This document shows, piece by piece, positions 32,521-43,756 of a DNA stretch of 64,000 nucleotides; within the stretch, counting starts at the first letter, position 1; each line of letters starts with the position of its first letter. The notes beneath the pieces were generated by a model. The model saw nothing but the letters and a program-made list of their open reading frames with translations, made no database searches and had not been told where the DNA came from. Position numbers and translations under genes: made by a program. The DNA is from Liquidambar formosana (lineage: Eukaryota > Streptophyta > Magnoliopsida > Saxifragales > Altingiaceae), in contig CM077831.1 in assembly GCA_039720395.1 (NCBI GenBank), positions 14,872,982 through 14,936,981 of the forward strand, in the 5' to 3' direction.

Positions 32521-33195
32521 TAGGGATGGCAATGGGTCGGTTTGGATGCGGGTCGGCACCACCCCATACCCGACCCGATCTTTAATATCTTATGCCCATG
32601 CCCGACCCAATACCCGATGGGTATGAAGAATAAAACTCCATCCCCAATCCACTATCTTCTTAGGCCATCCATGCCCGACCCGCCCATACCCGACCACCCT
32701 GTTGTGAAGATGTTTTTTTTACCCAAATTCCATTTTTTTGCTACTTACACCTATTACATGTTATTTATATAATCATATACCTAGCTTATAAATGTTTTTA
32801 GCACCTAATATAATCTTGTTCAAATAAGATCATACCTAATATGATCACACAAATATTATACACAAACATGAGGATTAAAAAACAATAAAAATGCATAATG
32901 AGCCTTTTAATGGACTCCATAAGCCTATACCAAGATAGGTTTCAAATTTCATAAAACCATACATAAATTCCAAACATAGGACATTAAATATATATATATA
33001 TATTGTAAAAATATAGGGTCGGGTCGGGTCTCGGGTTTTTTCTTTTTGGGATCCATGCCCAACCCGTACCCGAAATTTTTTTAGAATTTATACCCATACC
33101 TGACCCGATACCCGAAAAAAAATAAAAAAATACCTACCCATTCGGGTATGGATCAAGTTGGGACCCTATGGATCGGGGTGAAATTGCCATCCCTA
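32521..33195. mobile_element. hAT MITE, 675 bp
   Basis: The ends TAGGGATGGCAATGGGTCGG and AAATTGCCATCCCTA are inverted repeats, with a perfect 8-bp target duplication GGCCTCGC (32513-32520 and 33196-33203). Copies A and C of R1 show a single GGCC(T/C)CG(C/T)-type uninterrupted site. The subterminal regions repeat GGGTCGGGT / ACCCGACCC. No transposase. Confidence 0.9.
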
Positions 33196-33630
33196 GGCCT
33201 CGCGTCTGTGGGGTCAAATAACGCCTTATTTGTCATTAGATGGCTCGTAAATGGAACGAAAGAAAGTTCAATATTCTATATAAAAGAATGAATAAGGTTA
33301 AGAGAACAAATGACATCCTAAATTGATTCAAGGTTCATAGTGAAGTAGTAAAGCAAGAACTCACCAAATTTGATAGATGATGACTTTAGTGGCGTTACTA
33401 TACTGGCAAGTAATGTATTATTACTTTATATTATTTTTAGTTTGATTCATTACCAAATTATCCTAGGGTATGTTTGGGAACCCGGATTTGGGGGGATGAA
33501 TTTGGATTTAGGCCCCTAAATCCAATTCCCTTGTTTGGATACATTTTAATCCTATGGATTTGGATTTCGGGCAAATCCAAAGTGGATTTCATAAGCCAAA
33601 ATCTATGGATTTCAAATAACTCCTAGATAG

Positions 33631-33980
33631 GTGTTATTTGCAAATCCATCGCCTATATCACCACTCACTCTCGTGCTCTCAACCCTAATCCTCAATTTCA
33701 CCATTTTGCTACGTGATTGTGTCTCCCCTCAACTTTGGAGTTTCAGGTACAAATTCTTTCGCTCAAATCCTCTTTCCTTAACTCTCTCTTGTTTCTCTTC
33801 TTCACTTTCTTTCCTTTTTCTCCTATCTCTTTTGTAGCTAATTGTGCTTCCAAAACCCTAGTTGATTCTTTTGGCATAATTTCTAGGAACAATCACCATC
33901 AGTGATGAAATGTGCCTTCTCGGCTCCATGAGAGTACATCCACTTCAAGTCTCTAGTCCCTCTTCTCAAGAATCCTGTAC
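33631..33980 (+). other. Gene-like segment inside the inverted-repeat element
   Basis: Looks like a plant 5' UTR/intron/exon arrangement: a CT-rich leader, then ATGAAATGTGCCTTCTCGGC (33908 on), a reading MKCAFSAP with a TGA, EYIHFKSLVPLLKNP, and GTACGT as a possible donor near 33976. I cannot name the source gene. It may be a captured host fragment or chance. Confidence 0.25.
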
Positions 33981-34722
33981 GTTTCGTTTTGAAAAAGCTT
34001 AATATATCATCGACATGCCCTTTCTTCCCTTCAAAGCTTTGCTATTTTAATTTTCTGATTTTTCTAATATTTTTTCTTTGATTTACTGGTAATTTTTCTT
34101 TTACGAGCTTTAGTTTGATTTGGTTTTTGTGTGATGGATTTTTGTAATGTTTGCTTCTTCTTCTTTTTTTGCCTCAATCAGTTAAAAAATTATTATAAAT
34201 TATGAGATATCATGGTGTTGGTTTGCTTTGCTGATGCAAGTGAGACGTTCGATGAAAAGCTTCAATGAAACTTATGTAAATGTCCTGAGTTTAAATAGTT
34301 TTGGAGTCTTTGGATCTGGGTTTGACTCTATGGTTAATTTTGTTTGAACCATGCTTACAAGTTTCACATGTGAAAGAAAAAAAAAAGGAGGGGGGGGGGG
34401 GGAGAGAAGAGGGCATATTGTCTATAAGACCATTTAAGTTTCAGTTGATCTATAGCAGTAATTTTTCCAGTGTTTGGAGCAAAGCAGGCACCAACATGGG
34501 GCTTAGAGATGAAAGTGCTATGTTGATTTTAGGGGCATGTCGTGTCAAGCACTCTTTTGACACTTGACACTTGTGACATTGCCCACAAATTAAAGACATC
34601 TTACCTCTAATATCTGATTCAATGAAACGGGCTTAATATCTAAACATATCCCATCCATATGCTGAAATGCTTGCTTAATAACTAAATATGTATAAGACAT
34701 AATTTAAATTGGGTTTAGAATG

Positions 34723-35926
34723 TGTAATACCCTGAATATTTATTGATTTATTTTACATGTGTATTTGGTGGAATTATACACAAGGTGATAAATTTAAAAA
34801 TTTTATATAGAGAATTAAGATGAAATCAGTTGGATTTTGGGAGACATTATATTAATTTGCTTTGGGTAGAGAAGTTGATTAGATTATGTGATATATATAT
34901 ATATATATAAGTGGAGGAAAGAAATAAGAAGAAAATGAGAAAAGAAAAGTCAAAGAAGAAATAAAGAAAGAAGAAAAAGTGTACGTGAAAAGAAGGAAAA
35001 CAAGAAGGGAAGAAATGAATGAAGGAAGAAAAAGGAGGCAGGTTAGGTGAGAAAAGAAGAAAAAGAAAGAGAAGATTGGGAAGGGACGGGATTTGGCAGA
35101 GATTGCGTGAGAAGAGAAGAAAGAAAAGAAGAAAAAAAAAATAATGAAGAGAAAGAGAGGGAGATAGGGACGTGAGTGAGAAAGAGGGCAATAAATAGAG
35201 AAGAAGAGAAGGAGAGAAAGAAGGAGCAGGGAGGAAGCGAGAGAGGCAGAGGCCGACTCTCCCTTGCCGGATCATGGAGTTCCAATCCCACGTATACGAG
35301 TATAGATTTTATATTTTTAAGCAGACTAATGCATCTACAATGATGGTTATTCATTTTATTCACTCATTTTTGAGGTAGGGGTTTAATTCTTGTACAGTGA
35401 ATGATGATTATTTTGAAACATATATTAAGATTTGATTTATGCAAGATGATAATTATTGATGGTGATATATTTGAGGTTTATGATGGTTGATTTCATTGAC
35501 ATATGGATTATATTTGAGGTTGATGATTTGGAGTTCGTATTATTTGATTTATATATTATTTTGAATATACAAATGCTTGCATGTGATTTTTGAAACATTA
35601 TTTATTGTATAGGAATTCGATTTCCTACTGGGCTGTTGTTCGCTCACCCCAATATATTTTCAGGTGATAATTGTTGGAGGCACGTAGTAGAATTGGGGTC
35701 GAGATTTGGAGAAGTTATCGCGTACAATTATTTTTAGTTAAAGCTGATGTAATTTTATTCATTTGGTTGGCCAATGTATATTGATGATGAGTTTAGGATT
35801 AACCATGGCTACCCGCAGCTGCGCAATACTCTGTATTTTCAAATGGAATGTATTTTTGAAAAGGTTATTTGTACGAAGCTCATAAAAATTGTACGTGTTA
35901 TGGTTTATAAATTTTGGGGCGTTACA
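34723..35926 (+). repeat. Solo LTR L4, 1204 bp
   Basis: Starts TGTAATACCCTGAAT and ends GGGGCGTTACA, with a perfect 5-bp target duplication GAATG (34718-34722 and 35927-35931). A (TA)n tract at about 34894-34908 is followed by a purine-rich leader. No internal region remains. It is nested in the inverted-repeat element 33467-36237. The GTTACA terminus resembles the L1 family but the sequence differs. Confidence 0.88.
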
Positions 35927-36480
35927 GAATGTCCATCTTTGTTGCTTAGTTTCTTTCAAGCATTCTCCTTTTAATTTATAGATTTGCTGGCAGCACTAAA
36001 GCACATTTGCTTTGTCAGGTTTAACTGTAGTTACCAACTGAAAATAGAGGACAATGAAGATAAAATCCATAGATTTAAAATCTACTGTTTGGATAAAATA
36101 TTTGAAATAGTGGTTTTTGAAATCCATGATTTGAAATCTTTCCTTCAAATATTTTATCCAAACAGTAGATTCTTAAATTTCAAATCCATAGATTTAAAAT
36201 CCATACCCAAATCCAAATCCACGTTCCCAAACATAGCCCTAGTGAATTTGCCAATGATGATTTCTACTATACAATTGAACAATTGAAAGAAAAACGCAAA
36301 TGATTACTAGAATCTTCTAGAAAAATTGCCATAGTTAATTAATACATCGACCATTATTTTCTTTTTTCTTTAATTAAAGAAAGAAAAATAAAAACAAACA
36401 AACAAACAACAAACATTTTTAATAATTGGCAATTAGCAAAATAAAACAATACTAGGATCACAATTTTTTAAAACCAACAC

Positions 36481-36682
36481 TTCTTACGTCAAATTAAAAT
36501 TCTAAAACCCATATATGTCTATATATATATATATATATAATTGTTAATTGTCTTGCTATAGTTTTAAGATGTGGATTTGTATAATTATTTTGTTAAGATA
36601 TCCTTTGAATATCTCTACCATTAAGTGTATTTTGAATATCTACTCTCATTTTAAATGGAGATGCTAAAACTGTAGTATTGTT
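36481..36682. other. Intergenic, (AT)n microsatellite
   Basis: (TA)n at about 36519-36539; nothing else recognised. Confidence 0.6.
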
Positions 36683-36960
36683 ATGTTAATTTACTACAAT
36701 TTCAATATTCCCCTCTGGTTTCTTGATTGGTGGAACTATTTTGGTCTTGCTAAAGAAATTCTTCCTCAACATCATCACAATATTCTTGTAGGATATTTTA
36801 TCTTTCAGGAACAAATACAACCTCTGACTTCCCTCCAAGATTTTCCAAAGTTACTTTTCTTCTCCAACCTTGGTTTAGTATGGATTGTATATTGGAAATA
36901 TGAAATCATGTCAACCCAAGTATTTCCATCTTTGGGACGAACCTTCCACGTCAAATAGTT
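36683..36960 (+). pseudogene. Possible endogenous caulimovirid-related fragment, + strand
   Basis: A 91-codon open frame with aromatic-rich text (WFLDWWNYFGL, then LGLVWIVYWKYE and FPSLGRTFHVK) resembles a region found in integrated plant pararetrovirus-like elements. The frame ends at a TAG just past HVK and the following about 300 bp carry further stops. It is short and no catalytic domain is visible, so the assignment is tentative. Confidence 0.35.
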
Positions 36961-37649
36961 GGAACGCGCAAGAACAGATCATATCACTCTAGCCACAATA
37001 AGGCAATGGTTCAATAAACATCCAGCAATAAAATCAACAATAGGAGAATCATCCAAAGTTTTCTTTCAAAAAATCAAATTATGACAAAAATAGCCTCGGC
37101 TCCCCCCAACAGCAAAGAACTTAGAAAATATCTATTTGAAGCTCTTTCCTCCTTAGACTCAAAAGAAGAAGGCAATATTCAAGAAGAACAAGATTTCATT
37201 CCATTAATAGATCTTGGTCAAGATAAACGAGGATGACTGTTTTGGCATCTTCTCTCAACAACCATAAAACAAGATCTGAAATTTCTAGGCTTCTCAATAA
37301 TCAACATCCCATCTATAAAAGAAAATTATAAAAAAAAAGTGAGATTCTCTTTCAATATCAAGACAAGGCAACAGTATAAAGCAACACTACAGTACTGCTA
37401 TAATGCCGTTGTTACGTAAAGGTTGCAGGGCATTCAATAATTTAGGATTTTTCAGAATTCAGGCTTTTACAGAGCACTTTATAATCCAGCTTTTCAAAGA
37501 ACAAATTATTCAAGAATCCTATATACATGTGAAAACTCTGTACACATGTGAACCCTCAAAATCTATAAAAACCCATTTATTGTTGTAAAGGAGGTAGGTA
37601 TTAGTTTACACTTCTCCTCCTCCTCATTTTGTTCTTCTTTTTTCTGCAA

Positions 37650-38290
37650 AGAGATTGAGTAATCCTAATATAAATTTTTCTTTCCAAAAGGGTTGATTAT
37701 AATCATTTCTTAACATTACTTTGGTTAAAAATACATCTCTATACCTTCTAAAAGCTTGAAGTTTTGGACATCTAAGATTAACTAATATTTATGATGTTTT
37801 ATCTTTGACTTTTGAGGGATCTCATATAAAATGTTTTGCTATTTCGAATAAAAGTGTTGCCACTGAATCTTGTATTTCTTCATTATTTTCAGTTTTAATT
37901 ATTATTCCATTTGAGTCTTTTTTATTGCGTATAATATAGTTTCTCTATTTTTATGGGTGAGACAATTATCCCACCAACCTTTTAGTTGTCTAGTAAAACC
38001 TGTAACTAAAGATTGGGTTATAACATGATCAATTATTTCAGCATTTTTTGTTTGCTAAGATGAGTTTACCATTGTCATTTCTTGAAGAGTATTTAGTATA
38101 TGGTATTTTTCCATTCCGTCTATATTCCATTCGTAAATTGTTCCTCCATGATATGAGACTTGAGATAATTGACCATGTTCTTCTATTTGCATATCTGGAA
38201 AAGTTGGTCTTGGATAAAAAAAATTTATTGGTTTTGCAGTATTTCTTAAAGTATTAACCTAAGTACGTTTTTGTTGAACTGTTTTTGCTA
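37650..38290 (-). pseudogene. Endogenous caulimovirid-like capsid/gag region, broken
   Basis: Read on the minus strand from about 38290, short segments such as IYEWNIDGM, TGFTRQLKGWWDN and LRCPKLQAF appear in order. They match the gag/coat-like domain found in plant endogenous pararetroviral sequences. Several stops and at least three frame changes interrupt it, so it is an old inactive copy. It faces the + strand fragment at 36683-36960 in a convergent arrangement, with a TATA-like CTATAAAAACCC at about 37561 between them. No reverse transcriptase or movement-protein region was found nearby. Confidence 0.5.
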
Positions 38291-38328
38291 TTTCTTCGGC
38301 TTCTGTGTCCAATTGATTTTCTTCTTTA

Positions 38329-38760
38329 GTTATAGTTCTAAGATTACAAGCAAAAAAATAAAAGAAGAAAAAAATGAAAGAGAAATCTATTTAGCATCCT
38401 AAATACATTCTTTTTTATGATAAATTATCTAGTTATCATCCTAACTAGATTTTTCAAATATATTCAAGGTTCGAATAATTAAGTATAGTACTTATTGATT
38501 CAGTGGGAGGTTAAATGAATTTAAAACTATCTTTCTTCTTGAAGAGAATGTAATTAATAATACTTGTGCACACATTGTAATAATGATTTTTTACTTGCAT
38601 TTGATAGATGGATTTGATGGGGACTAAGAACATCAAAGTGTTGTTCTCTTGGTTACTGTACCAAACTAGTAAATAGATTTAGTGTGTTGTGTTGATGCAC
38701 CTGGTTTAGGACTTTTACTTTTGCCTTCTAAAAAATTTTGTTTTTCTTTTGTTTTGGCAA
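38329..38760 (+). repeat. R1-related fragment
   Basis: 38329-38650 repeats 31861-32290 (AAGATTACAAGCAAAAAAAT, ATTTAGCATCCTAAATACAT, ATTGATTCAGTGGGAGGT). 38650-38760 repeats 60130-60240 (GGTTACTGTACCAAACTA, TTTGCCTTCTAAAA). It shows that R1 extends further left than copy A suggests. Confidence 0.65.
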
Positions 38761-38988
38761 AGAAGTGGTGTGTTCTTCTAAAACTAAAATTTGAACACTA
38801 TCTTTTGTTCTAAGAGTTTTATTCTTAGATGAAAAGGTGCAAGAATGCTTTTTATAATGTTTTCCAACTTTGTTCTTTTATTTTCCTGGATCACTCAGTG
38901 ATTGGATGAATTATAGAAGTTTTATGGAAAATATGGAACTAACACTAAACTAAATTTATATTATTTTTAGGAATAGAGTATTCATACC

Positions 38989-39894
38989 ATGGATGAAATT
39001 GGTTCTCATATGAATGGGTACAACAATATCTCTAATTTACCTTAAGCACTTCTGTCCTAGATCCTTTCATTTCTTCCAACCAAGGATGCACATCAAACTA
39101 GCTTATTATCAAGAAAATGAAAATTCATGTGGACTTTGCTTACCCATCTACACGTTTATGTCTATTCACCAAATAAGATTAAAGTGTTGAGGTTCATGTA
39201 TTTTTTGGATAACTACTCCATTACGAGAATGAGAATTTAATTATCAGTTTTTATGTGTAGCATAATAAGACACCCTTTCATGCATATCTTGTAAACTCAT
39301 GGATTCTTGCTCTGATAAATGCTAAAATTTAAAGGCTCCATATCTCATGTGAGGTAGAAAAAGATGAAGTCATCTTTCCTGCTTCTTTTTTCAATTGCCA
39401 ATCATTGACACAATTGGCATTATTAAAGCCTTGCACTCTCAAATTCCCACTTCTATTTTTATTTTTTTAGAGGTTCAAGGAGCTATATATTTCTCAAGTT
39501 ACAATTTTTAATGAATACCAAGTCTAGAGAGCTTCATTTTAGTTTACCAGCCCTTGGAGTGTTTTATATAAGTGGTTACAAACGGTTTCATGAGAAGGTT
39601 GTCAATATAAATGCTCCCTTACTTAGCACCTTGATTATGGGATATAATACATATAATAGGCATAATTATGTGATCAATTTTTATGCATGCAGTATCACAC
39701 AATTCACTTTAAATGGTCAAGTACTTAAAAGAATATGTCTTCAAGTTGGTCCATTGTTCATTTGTGATGTTAGCCTTGGATTTCTAGGTGGATTAAATGA
39801 TATTGCTACAATTGGATATGGACTATGTATGCTTTTTAACCAAATCTCTAATGTGCAGAATCTATGGGTCTCGTCTTTTGCCTTTGAGGTACAT
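38989..39894 (+). pseudogene. F-box/LRR-type gene, decayed, copy 1
   Basis: From ATG 38989 the frame reads MDEIGSHMNGYNNISNLP, stop, ALLS, stop, ILSFLPTKDAHQTSLLSRK, stop, KFMWTLLTHLHVYVYSPNKI. The ISNLPxALLSxILSFLPTKD core is an F-box, the SKP1-binding motif of SCF ubiquitin ligases. After a probable intron (acceptor TTTTTTAG at 39471), FKELYISQVTIFNE-type LRR text, LHFSLPALGVFYISGYKRF and LWVSSFAFE follow, ending at a GTACAT donor-like site. Three nonsense codons make it a pseudogene. It is cut off by the hAT remnant at about 40014. Confidence 0.6.
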
Positions 39895-40013
39895 TTCTCT
39901 TTCATTTATGTATTTATTTTTCTTGTTTGCTACCTAGTAAGTATTAGAAGCATGTCTACTATGTTATATAATTTGGTATTTTGGCATTTTTATTTTTAAT
40001 AATAATGTATATA

Positions 40014-41521
40014 GGCCTCGTCATCAGGCCAAGCTGGGCCGGGCTTGGGCCTTTTTTGTTAGGCTGGGCCGGGCTTCAGGTCGGGCCTTTCAGGCTTGTA
40101 CTGTTCATTGAGCCAGGCCATGAAAGAATTTGTGAAGCCCAAGCCTAGCCTGTAGGCCTGGGCTTTTACGGGCTTCGGGTCTGGGCTTTTGATTGGGCCT
40201 AGGCTTCAGGCTGGGCTTTTCAAGCTTAATCTTGGTAACCTTAAAAATTGGTTTAGACCAGTTAAAAGGAGAAGAGATTGTTTATTTTATCTGGTTTTTT
40301 ATGAAAACCAATAAATTGTTGGAATGATACTAACCTACTTTTATATAATATATTTATATAAATTAAATATTGTTTCATTAAAGATTTAATGAAACAATAT
40401 TTGTTGATTGAAATAAAAATTTATATCTTATAAAACTCAAATAATAACAAATGCAAAAATGTTCTATTTATTGATTGAGATAAAAATTTACATTGAACTT
40501 TTCATGAAAGAGTTAGCGATTGCATCCTACAAGATCAGTACATCCCGACTAGGTTGACACCTACAGACCTATCAATTATATGCACTTCTCTAACCCAAAA
40601 AGGATATAAATAATTACAAAAATAATATATAAAAAAATTACATTTTTTCCATTGAAGTTATCTATTTAATCATTGGCTTTGGGAGAACTACCAATAATCT
40701 ATTCAGCTCTTGATAATTTTATATACGCTAACTGCTCTACAAGTTCATCTACTCGAACTTTTTCTTACAATCTTCGATATGAAAGATTCCAATTTTTCAA
40801 ACAAATAAGAGCTTGAACTGTCTCTACGTTTAATGAACAGCACGTGTCACTTATTATTCAACCACCGGCACTAAAAGAAGCTTCTGATGCTACACAAGTT
40901 ACAAGAATGCTAGAAAAATCACGTGCCATAAGTGAAAGAGTAGGATATTGTCGAGCTTGCAATTTCCACCAGCCCCAAACATCAAAATCTTCAACATTGT
41001 CCAACGTGTCATACTTTGACTGGTTAAGATAATGCTGTAACTCTGATTGAACACTACTAGATGCAGAAGTAGACAAATTTGTTTTCCTACTTTTTAATAA
41101 ACCTAAATATCCTTTCACTGTGGAGCTCTCTGAGGATGAGGACGAATCTACACCCTCAGATGTAGGTATAAGTGGATCTAAACCAAATTTAGTTTTATAG
41201 TATTCATACAAAGTTTTAACATCATTATTTACTTTAGTCATGATTTCTGTAATTTTTTCTATATTATACGGATATATTCCATGTAACATTGTTTCCAAAT
41301 GATCAAGTTTATACCTAGGGTCCAAAACAAAAGCAAATAAATATATATCTAGTATATTTTCCCAATATTTATTATATTTTTCTTTCATGGCATCTATCAT
41401 AGGTTTAAAAATTTCACGATTATAATATTCTTGAAATGTTATACTTATATCAACTAAGTATGGAATCACAAGACAAGATGTAGGGTAATAAATGCCACTG
41501 AGTTTTCGTAGCATTGTCAAA
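40014..41521 (-). mobile_element. Truncated hAT transposon
   Basis: The left end carries dense GGGCCGGGCTTGGGCC / GGCTTCAGG subterminal repeats (40014-40225), as hAT ends often do. The minus strand then encodes the C-terminal half of a transposase. The other end is missing, as LTR L2 sequence starts at about 41522. No target duplication can be assigned. Confidence 0.6.
40770..41520 (-). pseudogene. hAT transposase C-terminal half (RICESLEEPER-like), one nonsense codon
   Basis: 220 codons: YLVDISITFQEYYNREIFKP, ENILDIYLFAFVLDPRYKLD, an Asp/Ser-rich linker, then VWGWWKLQARQYPTLSLMAR and DFSSILVTCVASEASFSAGG. This is the dimerisation domain of plant hAT transposases (usually ASESAFSTGGRV). A TGA at 40855-40857 replaces the usual Arg after GG, and the frame continues behind it with ISDTCCSLNVETVQALICLK. 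The BED zinc finger and most of the catalytic region are missing. Confidence 0.8.
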
Positions 41522-43756
41522 TACTCTAAAAAAATCTCTCAAAAGTAAGGCATAATGCATAAGGTTTAGGAGGAGTCTGTCTTCGATTGGGTTTCTGACT
41601 CCTTTTGCTTTCCTTTGACGGATTCCTCTAACTTTGTAAGTTGTTTCCTCTTAGGATTGTGTAAATTTGAGTTGTTTGACCACCAAAAGAGTCTCTAATA
41701 GCCCTAGGATCATTATTTAATGAATTAATCTTAACTATTGGTTTAGGAGGTCAGTTCTCTATATAAAAGACATGATATTCAGCACATAAAGGGAGGACAA
41801 TTGCACTTTACACTTAGAGAGAAAAGGAGTTACGGGTTTAGAGAACTAGAAGGACATTAAAAGGAGGCTCTTCAACCCTAAGCAAGCAAGAGAACAAAGA
41901 GTTTGAAGGCAAGGGAGGTTCTACAAGAGGTAAACACTCCTTTTGACTACTGAATATAGGTCTTTTCCTTATCCTTCTTCTCCTATGATAGTTCTAGTGC
42001 ATGATATAACTCCACATGATAGGTTAATTCAATACTTTTATGATGTGATATGAATGATTTTAAGATGATTTATGGCTTTATATGCCTGATAATCCTTAGT
42101 TTACCAAGGATTTGAAAGCGTTACTCTTTTTATCTTCTTAAATCATGCATAGTTCATATATCTTACTTGCTGTTGTAATTTTCATGAGTTGATGCTCTTG
42201 TTGGTTAATATATATATAATATGAATGATATTCATGATAATTTGAGTATGTGTTGAGTCGTTTCATAGGTTTTAATGCATAGTTGTGAAATTAGAGTTTC
42301 GATAACCCTAAATTCACACAAGTTTCATACAGCATGTTTAGGATAATTCTGTGAGCTGTTTCTCATCATGGTCATTTTATTTATGCTTCATATAGTTGAA
42401 TCATGCTAGGTTTGCATTCATATAGTAGATTTTGTAGGGTTTTGGAGATATTATCCTTTTCTAAGGATAATTATCCTTTTCGTTAAGTAAGGTTGTGCAT
42501 AAGAGCTATCTGTGATGTGTTTAAGCATGAAATCACTTCTATTGTGTTCTAGTATATATATTTTACGTAAGATATGATGATTGCACCTCCCCATAATGAC
42601 TTTTTTACGTGAAATTATCTTAGGATAGTTTTGCTTAAGAAAACTCACCATAGGAAGGCCTGTTTTCATATTTTACATAAAATGTCAGCTTTTTGGTTAG
42701 AATAGATTTTGCTATCATGTTTATTGACATTATTGGAGTCTCTCATGATTGTTAGTATGTTTTCTATAGGTTTTTATGCATATAGGATAGGTCATTGCAT
42801 GTAGGATTGTGTTAGGGTTCATAGTTATTCATTATTCTTGTTGTTTGCATGGTTAATGGATAATTTTAAGCCTTAATGTGATTCTGTCCAAATTAGTGTT
42901 TTTGTATTTCTTGCATGGTTTTGAGCACTTGTAAGGGTGCAAACAGATACAATAATTGCTTTATTACAAATAAGGTTGTTATTGTTTAAGCTTGCTATCG
43001 TTTGGAGAAAATTGTACAAGGTAAGAAGGGTATGAAGTGCCCTAATTCACTTTTCTTAACTTTTCTTTTCTCCTATCCCTCATAGGGTTATTCTCTAATA
43101 GAGGGATATGGTAAATTCTAGGGTTCTTTCCACCCCTTTTTCAAAAAAGAAGTTTATATCTTTTACTGAATTTTGATTGAGAATCATTTGTCTTTGAAAA
43201 CCACTATGGAAGGAAACCTAAGGTTTACCATAAGTCTCTATTAGGGTTTAACCCTATTCTCTTTCGAACTACGTGGACTTTGATCCATGTATTTTGTTGT
43301 ATGGTACGTAGGCACTCGTTTTGAGGCTCAAGTCCGCCCTCAGATACTAAATATCCTAGGTTTTCTTTTTTCTTTTATTAATTTATCCATCACATATGAT
43401 TGCTAGATGAGTAGGATGGATTTGTGATTGATTTGAATGCTGTATTTTGTTGATTGATATTGATTTGCATGTGATTAAGTTATTAAATTAGCCCAATCAA
43501 ATTAAGAGACCAACTCGGGCAATGTAGGTGCCTATGGGCTTTGCCTAGAACCTTCCCACGTTGTAACTTAGCCCTTGAATCCAATTTTCTGGTTTTTAAG
43601 ACTTTGCCTTTCCTTTTAAAATGGAGTCATGAGGTTTTGAAAATAAAACATTTTTATAGTTTTCCTCTTTTCCTTAAAAAATGAGGTGGCAACTCCTTTC
43701 TTTTTGTTGTCTTTTAAAACACTAAAAATCTCGTGGGCCATTTTCGTGGGTTCACA
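41522..43756 (+). repeat. LTR L2, 3' part (5'-truncated)
   Basis: 41560-41960 matches 63420-63790 and 52730-53060 in L2 copies (AATTAATCTTAACTATTGGT, then a TATA-like CTCTATATAAAAGAC at 41757-41771, leader AGAGTTTGAAGGCAAGG). The long T-rich R-U5 region runs to GGTGGCAACTCC (about 43685) and ends near GGGTTCACA. The estimated full LTR is therefore near 2.9 kb. No internal domains follow. Confidence 0.6.

Larger units (their letters stand above)
33467..36237. mobile_element. Terminal-inverted-repeat element, about 2.8 kb with nested solo LTR
   Basis: The left end GGTATGTTTGGGAAC and right end GTTCCCAAACATAGC are inverted repeats. Subterminal TGGATTT / AAATCCA repeats extend them. CCTAG lies on both sides (33462-33466 and 36238-36242), and copy C of R1 has one CCTAG at the empty site. 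Whether the duplication is 5 bp, or a shorter one with longer termini, cannot be decided from one copy. Without the 1.2 kb solo LTR the element is about 1.56 kb and lacks a transposase. Confidence 0.75.
32091..36480 (+). repeat. Dispersed repeat R1, copy B, broken by two insertions
   Basis: The R1 segments are 32091-32520, 33196-33466 and 36238-36480. Joined, they match copy C at 60110-61150, including TATA-like TCTATAAATTGGAGCC (about 32314-32330), CTCTTGTGGTAAGTTC and GATGATTTCTACTATACAAT. The joins fall exactly at the target duplications of the hAT MITE and of the inverted-repeat element, which proves the order of events. Confidence 0.7.

Noticed and set aside
34847..35363. Long Ser/Phe/Leu-rich minus-strand open frames
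   Set aside because: They are antisense to the purine-rich leader of solo LTR L4, so they are low-complexity artefacts.
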